Source: JAAXHB01 sp965214945
GTDB lineage: Bacteria > Actinomycetota > Acidimicrobiia > Acidimicrobiales > Aldehydirespiratoraceae
Direction of reading: 5' to 3'
DNA: 64,000 nucleotides
NCBI GenBank assembly: GCA_965214945.1
Contig: OZ244029.1
Location: 1,240,001-1,304,000 of the forward strand
Position numbers and translations under genes: made by a program. The notes under the pieces were generated by a model, which was not told the origin of the DNA, did not search any database, and saw nothing but the letters and a program-made list of their open reading frames with translations. The first letter of the stretch is position 1. The number at the start of each line of letters is the position of its first letter. Of this stretch, positions 49,429-57,457 are shown piece after piece.

Positions 49429-50628
49429 TTACGAGTCGCTGCTGGCCTGCTTGGCCTGCCTGAGGTGACGGCCGTCTGAGGCCCGCAGTGCGTCGGGCGC
49501 AGTTGTCGGCGCGACCCCGGCCGGAGGCATCTTTGAGGCCGAGTGCGCAACCCCGAGCGCGGCTTCGGTCACGTCCGCAGGCGAGACCAGCCGCCGCGGC
49601 TTGGTGGTGCGCACCACCAAGTCGGCCAGCAGCCCGACTGCCAGCATCTGAATGGACGCGAAGCCGAGCAGCAGCGTGTTGGTGGCGACGCGGAGGTCTT
49701 TCACGACCAGGTCGTAGCCCAGTTTCGCGGTGAAGGCCAGGCCGAGCACAGTTGTGATAGGCAGAAACACCCTCAGCGGATCGTGCGCCAGCATCATCCG
49801 GATCACCTGCAGCGCGTAGCGACGCGTGTCGGACCACCAGTGGAACTTCGACTCTCCCGCTCGGGTCGAGTAGGAGATCGGTGTATATCTGACCGAGTAG
49901 CCGTTGGACAGGAAAGCCATAGTGATTGTCGTGACGCACGAGAAGCCCGATGGCAGCTGGTCAGCGAACTGCACTGCCACATCGCGCCGCATCGCTCTGA
50001 AGCCCGAGTTGAGGTCGGGGATGCGTGTCCGACTCAAATAAGACGCCAGGCGCCGAATCGCCCATTTGGCGGGCACGCGTATCACCTTTAGCCTTCCGGT
50101 CTCGCTTGTGCGGGCGCCGACGATCTGATCGGCGTCCCCCAGGGCGTCCACGAGTTTCGGGATCTCGTGATTGGGGTAGGTCATGTCGGCGTCCGTCCAC
50201 ACCACCACACGGCCCCGTGACGCGAGGGTGCCGACACGCCGGGATGCTCCGGAACCCCTGTTGCGGACCGAGCGCAGCAGCCTCACGCCTGGTCTGTCGA
50301 CGGCCGAGCGGCCCGAGCCGTCGGTGGAGCCGTCGTCGATAACCAGCACCTCCCAGCTATAGCAAGAGGCCTGCAACGCCTCTGTGATGCGGTCGAGTTC
50401 GGCGCCCAGGTGCGTGACCTCGTTGTATACCGGCAACACGACGCTCACGTCGATGTGTGTGTCGTCGATGTGGGTGTCGTCAATGTCCTTATGACCGATT
50501 GCGTCGGCGGCGTCAATAGCCAGGTTGCTGCCTGAATCGGTCACCGAATCGATCTTAGGGTGCGGCCTGCCGCCAGTTGCCAAGTCGTTGAGCCGCCAGT
50601 TGCCAAGTCGTTGAGACGGCCACTTCAT
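49429..50628 (-). CDS. Membrane-anchored GT2 glycosyltransferase (polyprenyl-phosphate sugar synthase-like)
   Basis: The 399-residue protein has an odd N-terminus made partly of duplicated DNA (see the repeat at 50569) and DDTHIDDTHID, then a GT2 domain from about 60: VSVVLPVYNEVTHL, VIDDGSTDGS, WTDADMTYP, LNSGFRAMRR. Two membrane helices follow at about 285-305 and 318-340 and a variable Ala/Ser tail. This is the layout of polyprenyl-phosphate-hexose synthases of the GtrB/ArnC kind. Overlaps the upstream GT4 gene by 4 bp. Confidence 0.85.
   Translation of the reverse strand: MKWPSQRLGNWRLNDLATGGRPHPKIDSVTDSGSNLAIDAADAIGHKDIDDTHIDDTHIDVSVVLPVYNEVTHLGAELDRITEALQASCYSWEVLVIDDGSTDGSGRSAVDRPGVRLLRSVRNRGSGASRRVGTLASRGRVVVWTDADMTYPNHEIPKLVDALGDADQIVGARTSETGRLKVIRVPAKWAIRRLASYLSRTRIPDLNSGFRAMRRDVAVQFADQLPSGFSCVTTITMAFLSNGYSVRYTPISYSTRAGESKFHWWSDTRRYALQVIRMMLAHDPLRVFLPITTVLGLAFTAKLGYDLVVKDLRVATNTLLLGFASIQMLAVGLLADLVVRTTKPRRLVSPADVTEAALGVAHSASKMPPAGVAPTTAPDALRASDGRHLRQAKQASSDS
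50569..50614 (-). repeat. Perfect 23-bp tandem duplication at the start of a GT2 gene
   Basis: GCCGCCAGTTGCCAAGTCG and the next four bases occur twice back to back (50569-50591, 50592-50614). The period is not a multiple of three, so the two copies are read in different frames (SQRLGNWRLNDLATGG). It has changed codons 5-20 of the protein. Confidence 0.88.
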
Positions 50629-51815
50629 GACGGCGCCACGGCGCGGTACACCGACACGAGGCGCCGCGCTGCACCCTCCCAGGTGAGTTCCGCTATCCGA
50701 TCCTGCACCGACGGCGGCGGGCTCGCCGGGCCCGCCAATGTGTCAGTGAGCACCTCCGCGAAGCCGTGGTCATCGCCCGGCGAGGCCAGCCGTATTTCGG
50801 GTCTGAGCAGCTCCGGCAGGGCGCCGACCGCGGTGGCCGCGACCGGGATGCCCGCCAATGCAGCCTCCAGCGGCGGCAGCCCGAAGCCTTCGAGCAGGGA
50901 CGGGTAGGCGAGCACGCTCGCTCCGCAGATCAGGTCGGCGCGCATATCGGCGTCCACGGCGCCGAGGCGAACATAGCGACGGTCGAGGCCGCTGTCCTTA
51001 ACAGCTCGGGTCAACGCAGGCTCATCAGCGCCGGGGGGGCCGGCCACTACGAGCCTCACGTCGCCGTCGAGTGAGGCCACGGCCCTAGGCAGTCCGGTCA
51101 GTCCCTTTCGGGGCTCGACAGTACCCAGTGCCAGCACATAGCGATCGGCGCCCACCAGCCTGCGGGCGGCTGCCGCATCGCCGGCTCCGACGGAGCGCAC
51201 ACCAAGCGGCACCACATGGATGCGGGCGGGGTCGGCCCGGAGCACGGCTGCGGCCTCGTCGGCAGCGGCCCGGGTGGTGACATGCAGGTGTGCGCCGCGG
51301 GCGGCGGCCCGCCGCAACACTGCTGCCATGCGCCGAACCCCGGGAGTGCACCACTCGGGCCGGGTCACCAGACCGAGATCGTGGACAGTGATCAGATGGC
51401 CCGGTCGTCGGCGTTTCCTGCGGCCTGCCTGCGACCCACCTAACGGCACAGTGTAGTTCGTGCCGTGGATCACTTGGGTGCCGCGTGCAACTCGACGCAG
51501 GCGGGGCAAGTCGCATCGGCTCCAGCTCCGGTGGCACAGCGCGGCGGGCACGCGTCCGGGAATGACCGAGATGCCGTATGCGCCGGCTACCTCGGACAGT
51601 CGCCGGGCTGAGGCCCTGGCTGACAGCGCATAACCGGACGGCATCACGTCGCTCCGGCGGCGCAGAGCCTCGATCAAACCGGCAGTCGTCTGATGAACGC
51701 CGGTGGGCGGTCCCAGCAGCGGCGTCACATCGAGCGCGACCCGCAGCGCCTCGCTGCTGTTCACAGTGCACACACTTCGCAACGGCGGCTGGGGCGGGCG
51801 CGATGACGCTGACAT
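50625..51815 (-). CDS. GT4-family glycosyltransferase
   Basis: GT-B retaining transferase, mannosyl/rhamnosyl type by style. From ATG 51815 it has 396 residues; an ATG 13 codons earlier (51854) would overlap the upstream gene by 20 bp. Landmarks: ALDVTPLLGPPTGVHQ near the N-terminus, HGTNYTVPL, VLALGTVEPRKGL and PSLLEGFGLPPLEAALAGIPV with the EX7E motif. Coupled to the GT2 gene downstream by a 4-bp overlap. Acceptor unknown. Confidence 0.86.
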   Translation of the reverse strand: MSASSRPPQPPLRSVCTVNSSEALRVALDVTPLLGPPTGVHQTTAGLIEALRRRSDVMPSGYALSARASARRLSEVAGAYGISVIPGRVPAALCHRSWSRCDLPRLRRVARGTQVIHGTNYTVPLGGSQAGRRKRRRPGHLITVHDLGLVTRPEWCTPGVRRMAAVLRRAAARGAHLHVTTRAAADEAAAVLRADPARIHVVPLGVRSVGAGDAAAARRLVGADRYVLALGTVEPRKGLTGLPRAVASLDGDVRLVVAGPPGADEPALTRAVKDSGLDRRYVRLGAVDADMRADLICGASVLAYPSLLEGFGLPPLEAALAGIPVAATAVGALPELLRPEIRLASPGDDHGFAEVLTDTLAGPASPPPSVQDRIAELTWEGAARRLVSVYRAVAPS

Positions 51816-51834
51816 TCCACAGACCCGGAGCTGT

Positions 51835-52920
51835 TCACGGGACGTACACACCATGAAACGCGAGGATCGCCAGGCACAGCATCGATGCTCCGGACATTCC
51901 TGTCACCCATCGGTCGAGTAGGGGATGTCGGCTGAGCACAGCCGCCGCGATCACCAGCGGGAATGCCCCCAAAGCGTAGCGTTCGAGGCTGTTGAGGTTC
52001 TCCGCCGCCAGGAGCACGACTGTGCTGGCCGCTGCGTAGAGTGCCATTACAGGGCTGAGCCGTCTTGCCGCCACCACGGTCAGCGCCACAGCAGCGACAC
52101 CCGTAGCGAAATGAAACAGCTCGCCGGTGTCGCCGCTGGCGCCCCGCCATGCGGCCCGCACCAGCCGGCCAACGGGCTCTGCTAGGTCGCCTCTCAGCGC
52201 GCGTTGCTGATCGAACGGCGCGGAAGCGTCGTCGAGTGCTAGTTGTGACCACACTACAAACGTGCCCGCACCCGCCAAAGGAGCGGCTGCCGCCAACTGT
52301 GCACCCGGCCTGCGCCAGGCCCGCGCCCGCAGCGCTGCGTACGCCGTGGGGAGCGTCAGCAGCACGCCCACGCCGCGCGTCAGCCCTGCTAGGTAGCCGA
52401 GACCTGCCGCGGTCGTCCACCTCAGCCGACCTGCCGCCAAGACGGCTCCCAGCGCCAGCACCAGGAACAGTGCCTCCGAGTAGGCCATAGCCAGCACGAA
52501 AGAGGGCGGTGCCAGAGCCAGCAGCCGCACCGCCCGCTCCGCCGTGCGCGGGTCGCGTGTCTCTTCTAGCACCAGACAGTAGAGCAGCGCGCCAGCCGCG
52601 AGCGCCGCCAGGTTCGCGCCGATCACTAGGGCCGAGCCCGCCTCGATGCCGGGCAGCCAGCCTCCGGCGCGCCCCAGCAGCGGCCAAAGCGGAAAGAAGC
52701 GCACAGCCGGGTCGTCGGCGCCTAAGTAGCCGTCGAGGGCTATGGATTCGTACCAGCGGCCGTCCCACGCCAGCAGTCCATCGGAGACCGGCGAGAAGGC
52801 GGGCGGAGGCTCGATGCGGCCGACCACGGCGGAGGCGACGATGTAAGCCGCGGCCACATAGAGGCGAGCTTCGATCCAGGCGACGAGCGCTGCTCGCAGT
52901 CCAGCGGTCCGTCCGGTCAT
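51835..52920 (-). CDS. Polytopic GT-C mannosyltransferase-like protein (PIG-V style)
   Basis: The 361-residue membrane protein has about nine hydrophobic segments. The first external loop has WDGRWYESIALDGY and then RFFPLWPLLGR, which is the signature arrangement of PIG-V-like enzymes that use polyprenyl-phosphate mannose. LNSLERYALGAFPLVI near the end also fits. Donor identity is inferred from this similarity. Upstream gene is another GT-C, 62 bp away. Confidence 0.82.
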   Translation of the reverse strand: MTGRTAGLRAALVAWIEARLYVAAAYIVASAVVGRIEPPPAFSPVSDGLLAWDGRWYESIALDGYLGADDPAVRFFPLWPLLGRAGGWLPGIEAGSALVIGANLAALAAGALLYCLVLEETRDPRTAERAVRLLALAPPSFVLAMAYSEALFLVLALGAVLAAGRLRWTTAAGLGYLAGLTRGVGVLLTLPTAYAALRARAWRRPGAQLAAAAPLAGAGTFVVWSQLALDDASAPFDQQRALRGDLAEPVGRLVRAAWRGASGDTGELFHFATGVAAVALTVVAARRLSPVMALYAAASTVVLLAAENLNSLERYALGAFPLVIAAAVLSRHPLLDRWVTGMSGASMLCLAILAFHGVYVP

Positions 52921-52982
52921 GTCATCTCCGGCCCGCCGGGGGCTCTAACGGTTCGTTACTCAAGAGAGGCCGGCCGGCCCTG

Positions 52983-54650
52983 TCATGATGGGGCCGGGGC
53001 CTGGTATTGGAACAGGAACATCGGCTCATACACCGGGCGGCCAGTCACCACCCGCTGCGAGGCGCGCACCCGGCCCAACTCTGTCGACAGAGCCTCGCAG
53101 CGCTGCCCGAAGCCGTGATAGCCGGGCGCCATCACCAACCACACCGAGGCTGACCCGGCGATTTCGTCTGCCGCAGCGGCTGTTTCGGCTGGCTCGGCGC
53201 CAGCGATCCGGTCGTGGTAGTTGTACCAGTCGACCCGTGCTGGATCGTCTGTCGGCGGGAAGGTCAACACCTCAGAAGTTAGGTCGAGATAGCGCAGCAC
53301 AGCCGGTCCGAGCTGGTCGGGGCACATCACGATTGCGTCGCCGACCTGTCCGGCCTCCTCTATAGCCTGCGCCACCTGCTGGCCCTGCGATCGGTCGCGG
53401 CGCGCGTCGTCGGCGGCTACGACAACGCCGAACACCGCCAACGCGGCCAGAGACAGCCAGGCTGCGCGAGGCGGCAGCGCGGCGAGCCCCCTACCCGCTA
53501 GCGCTAGCAGCATCGGCATCACGACAGCGGCGTAGCGTGCCTCATAGGCTCCTCCGGTTGCCATGGCCGCCAGCCCGCCGACGCTCAGAGTTCCCAACGA
53601 CAAAGCTGCTAGCGGGCCTCCCGGATTCCGTCCCGGCCCGCCCAGCAGTAGGGTCTTCGGGCTTGCTGTGCCGTTCGCGCTGTCTGATCTGTCACGGTTG
53701 ACGCGCAAGTCACGGTTACGGGTGTTGCCGTCTGATCTGTCGCGGTTGACGCGCAAAGCAGTCGCGCCGATGCCCGCCGAGGCAGCCAGAAGCACGCCCA
53801 ACAGCATCGGCTCGAAGCGCTTGCCGCCGCCTAGGGCCTCAATAGATTCGATGGCTACTTCGGCCGGCCGGGCCCATTTCGCCCAGGGGGTACCGGTGTG
53901 GACGGCTTGGCTGGCAAGGATTGGGATCCAGGGAGCGAAGATCAGCCCGCCTGCGGCGAAGCAAGCCAGGACCGGCATGATCCGGCTGCGCTGCTCAGGG
54001 TGTCGCAACCATTGCAGCACCAATAGCGCAGCCCCCGCAGCGGCGAGCCAGATCATCCAATAGTGCGTGTACAAGCCTGCCGCAACCGTCGCGGCCAGCG
54101 CCGCGAGCCGCGCGGGGCTGAGCCGGTCGTCGTCGAGACAGGCCTCCGTCAGCCACCAGCCCGTCGCGGCGAGAAGCGCCGCCAGGGCGTACATGCGGGC
54201 TTCTGAGCCGTAGCGGATCATGAAGGGCGAGGTCAGCGCAAGCGCTGCGGCGAAGCGCGCCGCAGCGCTGCCGAAGCGGCGGCGGGCCGCGGCCCACGTC
54301 ACAGTCACGGCCACCAGCGAGCACACACCCGACAGGGCGCGCGCCCAGACGTCAGAGCCGCCGAGCAGGTCGGTCCAGGCGCCAAGCAGCAAGTAATAGA
54401 GCAGCGGGTGGCCGTCGTGCCGCAGCGCCTGCACCACGCCGTCGAAGTCCGACGCCGCGATGCGTGCCGACAGCGCCTCGTCGAGCCACATGGGCGAGGG
54501 CGCGACGAAGCGCATCACCGCGCCCGCAGCAGAGGCTGCGATCACTGTGGCAACGGCCGCCGCAAACGCCGCATTGGTTGCCCTGCTCCGCGGCACGGCC
54601 GCTGGCGGGGCGGTGTTCGCTGGCGGGGCGCCGATCGCTGTTTCGTTCAT
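52983..54650 (-). CDS. Polytopic GT-C glycosyltransferase (PMT/ArnT-like)
   Basis: The 555-residue protein has a cytoplasmic N-terminus, membrane helix at about 28-48, then the first loop PSPMWLDEALSARI with the GT39-like acidic Asp-Glu, HDGHPLLYYLLLGAW, and about ten further helices. A cytoplasmic loop near 298-325 contains an RVNRDRSD repeat from a 26-bp DNA duplication at 48-bp spacing. The C-terminal 130 residues are soluble and external. Donor is probably a polyprenyl-phosphate sugar. Lies 22 bp after the carboxylase gene. Confidence 0.82.
   Translation of the reverse strand: MNETAIGAPPANTAPPAAVPRSRATNAAFAAAVATVIAASAAGAVMRFVAPSPMWLDEALSARIAASDFDGVVQALRHDGHPLLYYLLLGAWTDLLGGSDVWARALSGVCSLVAVTVTWAAARRRFGSAAARFAAALALTSPFMIRYGSEARMYALAALLAATGWWLTEACLDDDRLSPARLAALAATVAAGLYTHYWMIWLAAAGAALLVLQWLRHPEQRSRIMPVLACFAAGGLIFAPWIPILASQAVHTGTPWAKWARPAEVAIESIEALGGGKRFEPMLLGVLLAASAGIGATALRVNRDRSDGNTRNRDLRVNRDRSDSANGTASPKTLLLGGPGRNPGGPLAALSLGTLSVGGLAAMATGGAYEARYAAVVMPMLLALAGRGLAALPPRAAWLSLAALAVFGVVVAADDARRDRSQGQQVAQAIEEAGQVGDAIVMCPDQLGPAVLRYLDLTSEVLTFPPTDDPARVDWYNYHDRIAGAEPAETAAAADEIAGSASVWLVMAPGYHGFGQRCEALSTELGRVRASQRVVTGRPVYEPMFLFQYQAPAPS
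53683..53756 (-). repeat. 26-bp direct repeat in a GT-C loop
   Basis: A 26-bp segment starting TCTGATCTGTC is present at 53683-53708 and 53731-53756 with one mismatch and a 48-bp period. Each copy encodes RVNRDRSD in a loop between predicted membrane helices. Confidence 0.8.
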
Positions 54651-54672
54651 CGGCGCAGCAGCTTCGGAGCTG

Positions 54673-56460
54673 TCAGCCGATCACAGCGACGACGTCGCCT
54701 CCTCCGACCGAGTCGCCGACTGAGACCCTGATTTCCGAGATGACGCCGGCGCGCCCCGCGGTGACGTTGTTCTCCATCTTCATCGCTTCAAGCACCGCAA
54801 CCGGCTGGCCCGCCTCCACATTTTCGCCTGGCTTCACCAGCAGCCTGACGATCGTGCCCTGCATGGCAACCGTCACATCGCCGGATCCGCCCGCGGAGGC
54901 CGGGCCCCGGCGACGACGCCGCATGGCGCTGCTGGGACCAGCAGCCCCGTCGCCAGCGGTCGACGGCTGATCCGGCACCCACATGGCGACGCTGAAGCGC
55001 TTGCCGTCAACCTCAGCCACAACCTCGCGTCGCACCCGCGCCTTGTGGTCGGCCGCGTCCGGCGCTGATCCCTTGGGTGCCTGGAGCGTGCCGTAACCGT
55101 CGGGCTGCGGCAGGCCCCCCAAATCAAGCTGCTCCTCAACCCATTTGGTGGAGTGCTCAACCGCCGCAAAATCTGGATGGCCGACTATCGCGTCCACAGC
55201 ACCGGTGGTGGTAACGACACCGGTGACGGTCATCTCAGTCAGCGCCCGTCGCGTCCTGGCTATCGCCGTGGCGCGGTCGCGTCCCCAGACCACGAGCTTG
55301 CCGATGAGATTGTCGTAGTACTGGCTGACTTCGTCGCCGCTCTCGTAGCCACCGTCCCAGCGCACCCCGAAGCCCTGCGCCGGGCGCAGCCGCTGGATCC
55401 TGCCCGGGCAGGGAGTGAAGGCGCCGCCGGCGGGGTCCTCGGCGTTGACGCGTACCTCGATAGCGTGACCGCTGATCGACACGTCCTCTTGGGCGAATTC
55501 GAGCGGCATGCCTGCTGCAATCCGAAGCTGCTGTTCCACCAGGTCGATCCCGGTGACGGCCTCTGTGACTGGATGCTCCACCTGTAGCCGGGTGTTCATC
55601 TCCAAGTAGTAGAAGTCGCCGTCGCTATAAAGGAACTCAACCGTGCCGGCGTTTACATAGCCGCAGCCGACGGCCACTCGCACCGCGTCCGCGCCGACAG
55701 CTGAGACAGCCTCAGCGTCGATGCCCGGCGCGGGCGCCTCTTCGACGAGTTTCTGGTGGCGGCGCTGGGCCGTGCAGTCGCGGGTCCCTAGATAGACGCA
55801 GGTGCCGTGGGAATCGGCGAGCACCTGCACCTCCACATGGCGAGGAGACCGTAGATACCGCTCCACGTACAGCTCGTCCTGCCTGAAATAGGCCTCCGCC
55901 TCTCGGCGGGCCGATTCCACGGCGGCTTCGGGGTCGTCGGTCTCAGCCACGATTCTCATCCCCCGCCCGCCTCCTCCGTGAGTGGCCTTCACCGCAACGG
56001 GCCAGCCGTGCTCCTCACCGAACGCCGTCACTTGCGACGCTTCGGAGATGGGCTCGGCGGTGCCGGGCACGCCGTTCACGCCCACACGCGCTGCGGCGCG
56101 CCGAGCGGAGAGCTTGTCGGCCATCGTGGTGATCGCCTCAGGTGGCGGACCCACGAACACAGCGCCGCTGGCAGTTACCGCCCGGGCGAACTCGGCGTTC
56201 TCACTGAGGAACCCGTAACCCGGGTGGACGGCCTCCGCGCCACTGCGCTTCACCGCTGCGATCACGGCTTCAGTATTGAGGTAACTTCCCGCGGCGGTTG
56301 TTCCACCCAGCCCGTAGGCCTCATCCGCGAGGCGCACATGCATCGCGTCGTGGTCGATCTCGGAGTACACGGCCACCGTGGCGATGCCCAGCTCTCGGCA
56401 AGCCCGGATCACCCGGACGGCGATCTCGCCTCGATTAGCGACCAGCACCTTAGAAAACAC
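54673..56460 (-). CDS. Acyl-CoA carboxylase alpha chain: biotin carboxylase plus BCCP
   Basis: Carboxylates its own biotin with bicarbonate and ATP, for acetyl- or propionyl-CoA carboxylation. The 595-residue protein has the carboxylase N-terminus LVANRGEIAVRVIRACRELG, ATP-grasp (GGGGRGMRIV, EMNTRLQVEHPVTE), the C-terminal carboxylase domain, a linker, and a biotinyl domain with the biotin Lys in EAMKMENN (about 560). This fused layout is usual in actinobacteria. No carboxyltransferase beta gene is in the window. Divergent from birA, which modifies it, over a 62-bp gap with a palindrome. Confidence 0.93.
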   Translation of the reverse strand: MFSKVLVANRGEIAVRVIRACRELGIATVAVYSEIDHDAMHVRLADEAYGLGGTTAAGSYLNTEAVIAAVKRSGAEAVHPGYGFLSENAEFARAVTASGAVFVGPPPEAITTMADKLSARRAAARVGVNGVPGTAEPISEASQVTAFGEEHGWPVAVKATHGGGGRGMRIVAETDDPEAAVESARREAEAYFRQDELYVERYLRSPRHVEVQVLADSHGTCVYLGTRDCTAQRRHQKLVEEAPAPGIDAEAVSAVGADAVRVAVGCGYVNAGTVEFLYSDGDFYYLEMNTRLQVEHPVTEAVTGIDLVEQQLRIAAGMPLEFAQEDVSISGHAIEVRVNAEDPAGGAFTPCPGRIQRLRPAQGFGVRWDGGYESGDEVSQYYDNLIGKLVVWGRDRATAIARTRRALTEMTVTGVVTTTGAVDAIVGHPDFAAVEHSTKWVEEQLDLGGLPQPDGYGTLQAPKGSAPDAADHKARVRREVVAEVDGKRFSVAMWVPDQPSTAGDGAAGPSSAMRRRRRGPASAGGSGDVTVAMQGTIVRLLVKPGENVEAGQPVAVLEAMKMENNVTAGRAGVISEIRVSVGDSVGGGDVVAVIG

Positions 56461-56468
56461 GGGAGATT

Positions 56469-56481
56469 GAATAGCCTATTC
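56469..56481. promoter_or_regulatory. Palindrome between the carboxylase and birA genes
   Basis: GAATAG-C-CTATTC is a perfect 6-bp inverted repeat with a single-base centre, 9 bp upstream of the carboxylase start and 41 bp upstream of birA. It contains TAGCCT on one strand and TAGGCT on the other, so it may be the two divergent -10 boxes, an operator, or both. The BirA encoded here lacks a DNA-binding domain, so it would not be the binder. Confidence 0.45.
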
Positions 56482-56522
56482 TGACCCGCTTGGCACACGG
56501 GGGAGGGTAGTGGCAGTGTTCG

Positions 56523-57320
56523 ATGCCAGGCACTGAGCCGTCCTCGCGGTTACTGCTGAGCGTGGCGGCGGCGCAACAGGCCGGGCTAGCGCCGCTTCGT
56601 CACACAGCCTGCACGGGCTCCACCAACGACGACCTGGTTGAAGAGGCTCGCCGCGGAGTGACGGGCACCTGCGTGCTGGTAGCAGATCACCAGACCGCTG
56701 GCAGAGGCCGTATGGGGCGCCGTTGGAGCGACGCTGCCGGGTCATTGCTGGTGAGCTTCCGCATTCCGGGGCCGCTGGCCGGTGCCTCGGGGCGCGTGGC
56801 TGCGGTCTCGGCTGCTGCGCTGACGGCCGCCGCGTCAGCGGTGCACGCGGAGGCAGCATCGCCATCACCAGCTGTGCTGTCGAAATGGCCCAACGACCTG
56901 GTGGTCGAGTCGGCATCGGCCTCGCTGTCGGGAAAGCTGGCCGGCGTCCTCGCTGAAGCGGTAGACGGGGCCCACCCTGCGGTGGTGGTGGGCCTCGGAT
57001 TGAACCTCGAGCCGGTGCCAGATGAGCCCCGTGCCGTGTGCCTTCGGCAGCTCGGGGCTCGAGTAACCCGAGATGAGCTGCTCGCTAGCCTGCTTTACGC
57101 CTTGGGGCAGTTCCTGCGCGATCCGGCCGGAGCGTGGCTCGTGCTGCGCACGTCGTCGGCCACGCTCGGTCGGCGGGTGCGTGTGGAGCTGCCCGACAGC
57201 ACGGTGTTCACCGGCCTCGCCAGCGCCATCGACGGCCAAGGCAGACTGGTCGTAGAAACCGCTGGCGGAGCGCGCATCGTCCAGGCAGCAGACGTCAGCC
57301 GCGTTCGGGCAGGTTGCTGA
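56523..57320 (+). CDS. birA: Biotin-[acetyl-CoA-carboxylase] ligase, monofunctional
   Basis: Attaches biotin to the BCCP lysine. The 265-residue protein has CTGSTNDDLVEEA, the biotinyl-AMP loop DHQTAGRGRMGRRW, KWPNDLVVE, GKLAGVLAEA and GLGLNLE, then a small SH3-like C-terminal domain (LPDSTVFTGLASAID). There is no N-terminal helix-turn-helix, so it cannot act as a repressor as in Escherichia coli. Divergent from its likely substrate gene. Confidence 0.92.
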   Translation: MPGTEPSSRLLLSVAAAQQAGLAPLRHTACTGSTNDDLVEEARRGVTGTCVLVADHQTAGRGRMGRRWSDAAGSLLVSFRIPGPLAGASGRVAAVSAAALTAAASAVHAEAASPSPAVLSKWPNDLVVESASASLSGKLAGVLAEAVDGAHPAVVVGLGLNLEPVPDEPRAVCLRQLGARVTRDELLASLLYALGQFLRDPAGAWLVLRTSSATLGRRVRVELPDSTVFTGLASAIDGQGRLVVETAGGARIVQAADVSRVRAGC

Positions 57321-57457
57321 CATCGGCCAGGTTGCCGGTGGGCCGGGTCGCTGATCGGTCAGTCGGCTGGAGGGGTGGGGCTGAACACCCATGTCGCTGG
57401 GATGCGACGAAACCGGGCCGGCCAGCGCTCTAGCACGCAGCGCTAGCCTGCCTTGCT

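Noticed and set aside
51761..52768. Long minus-strand frame of 335 residues inside the PIG-V-like gene
   Set aside because: Arg/Gly/Ala-rich out-of-frame shadow without domains; the overlapping frame encodes a good GT-C membrane protein.
52940..52982. GGCCGGCCGGCC-rich gap as a terminator
   Set aside because: Self-complementary GC text is expected by composition here, and no stem with a defined loop is convincing.
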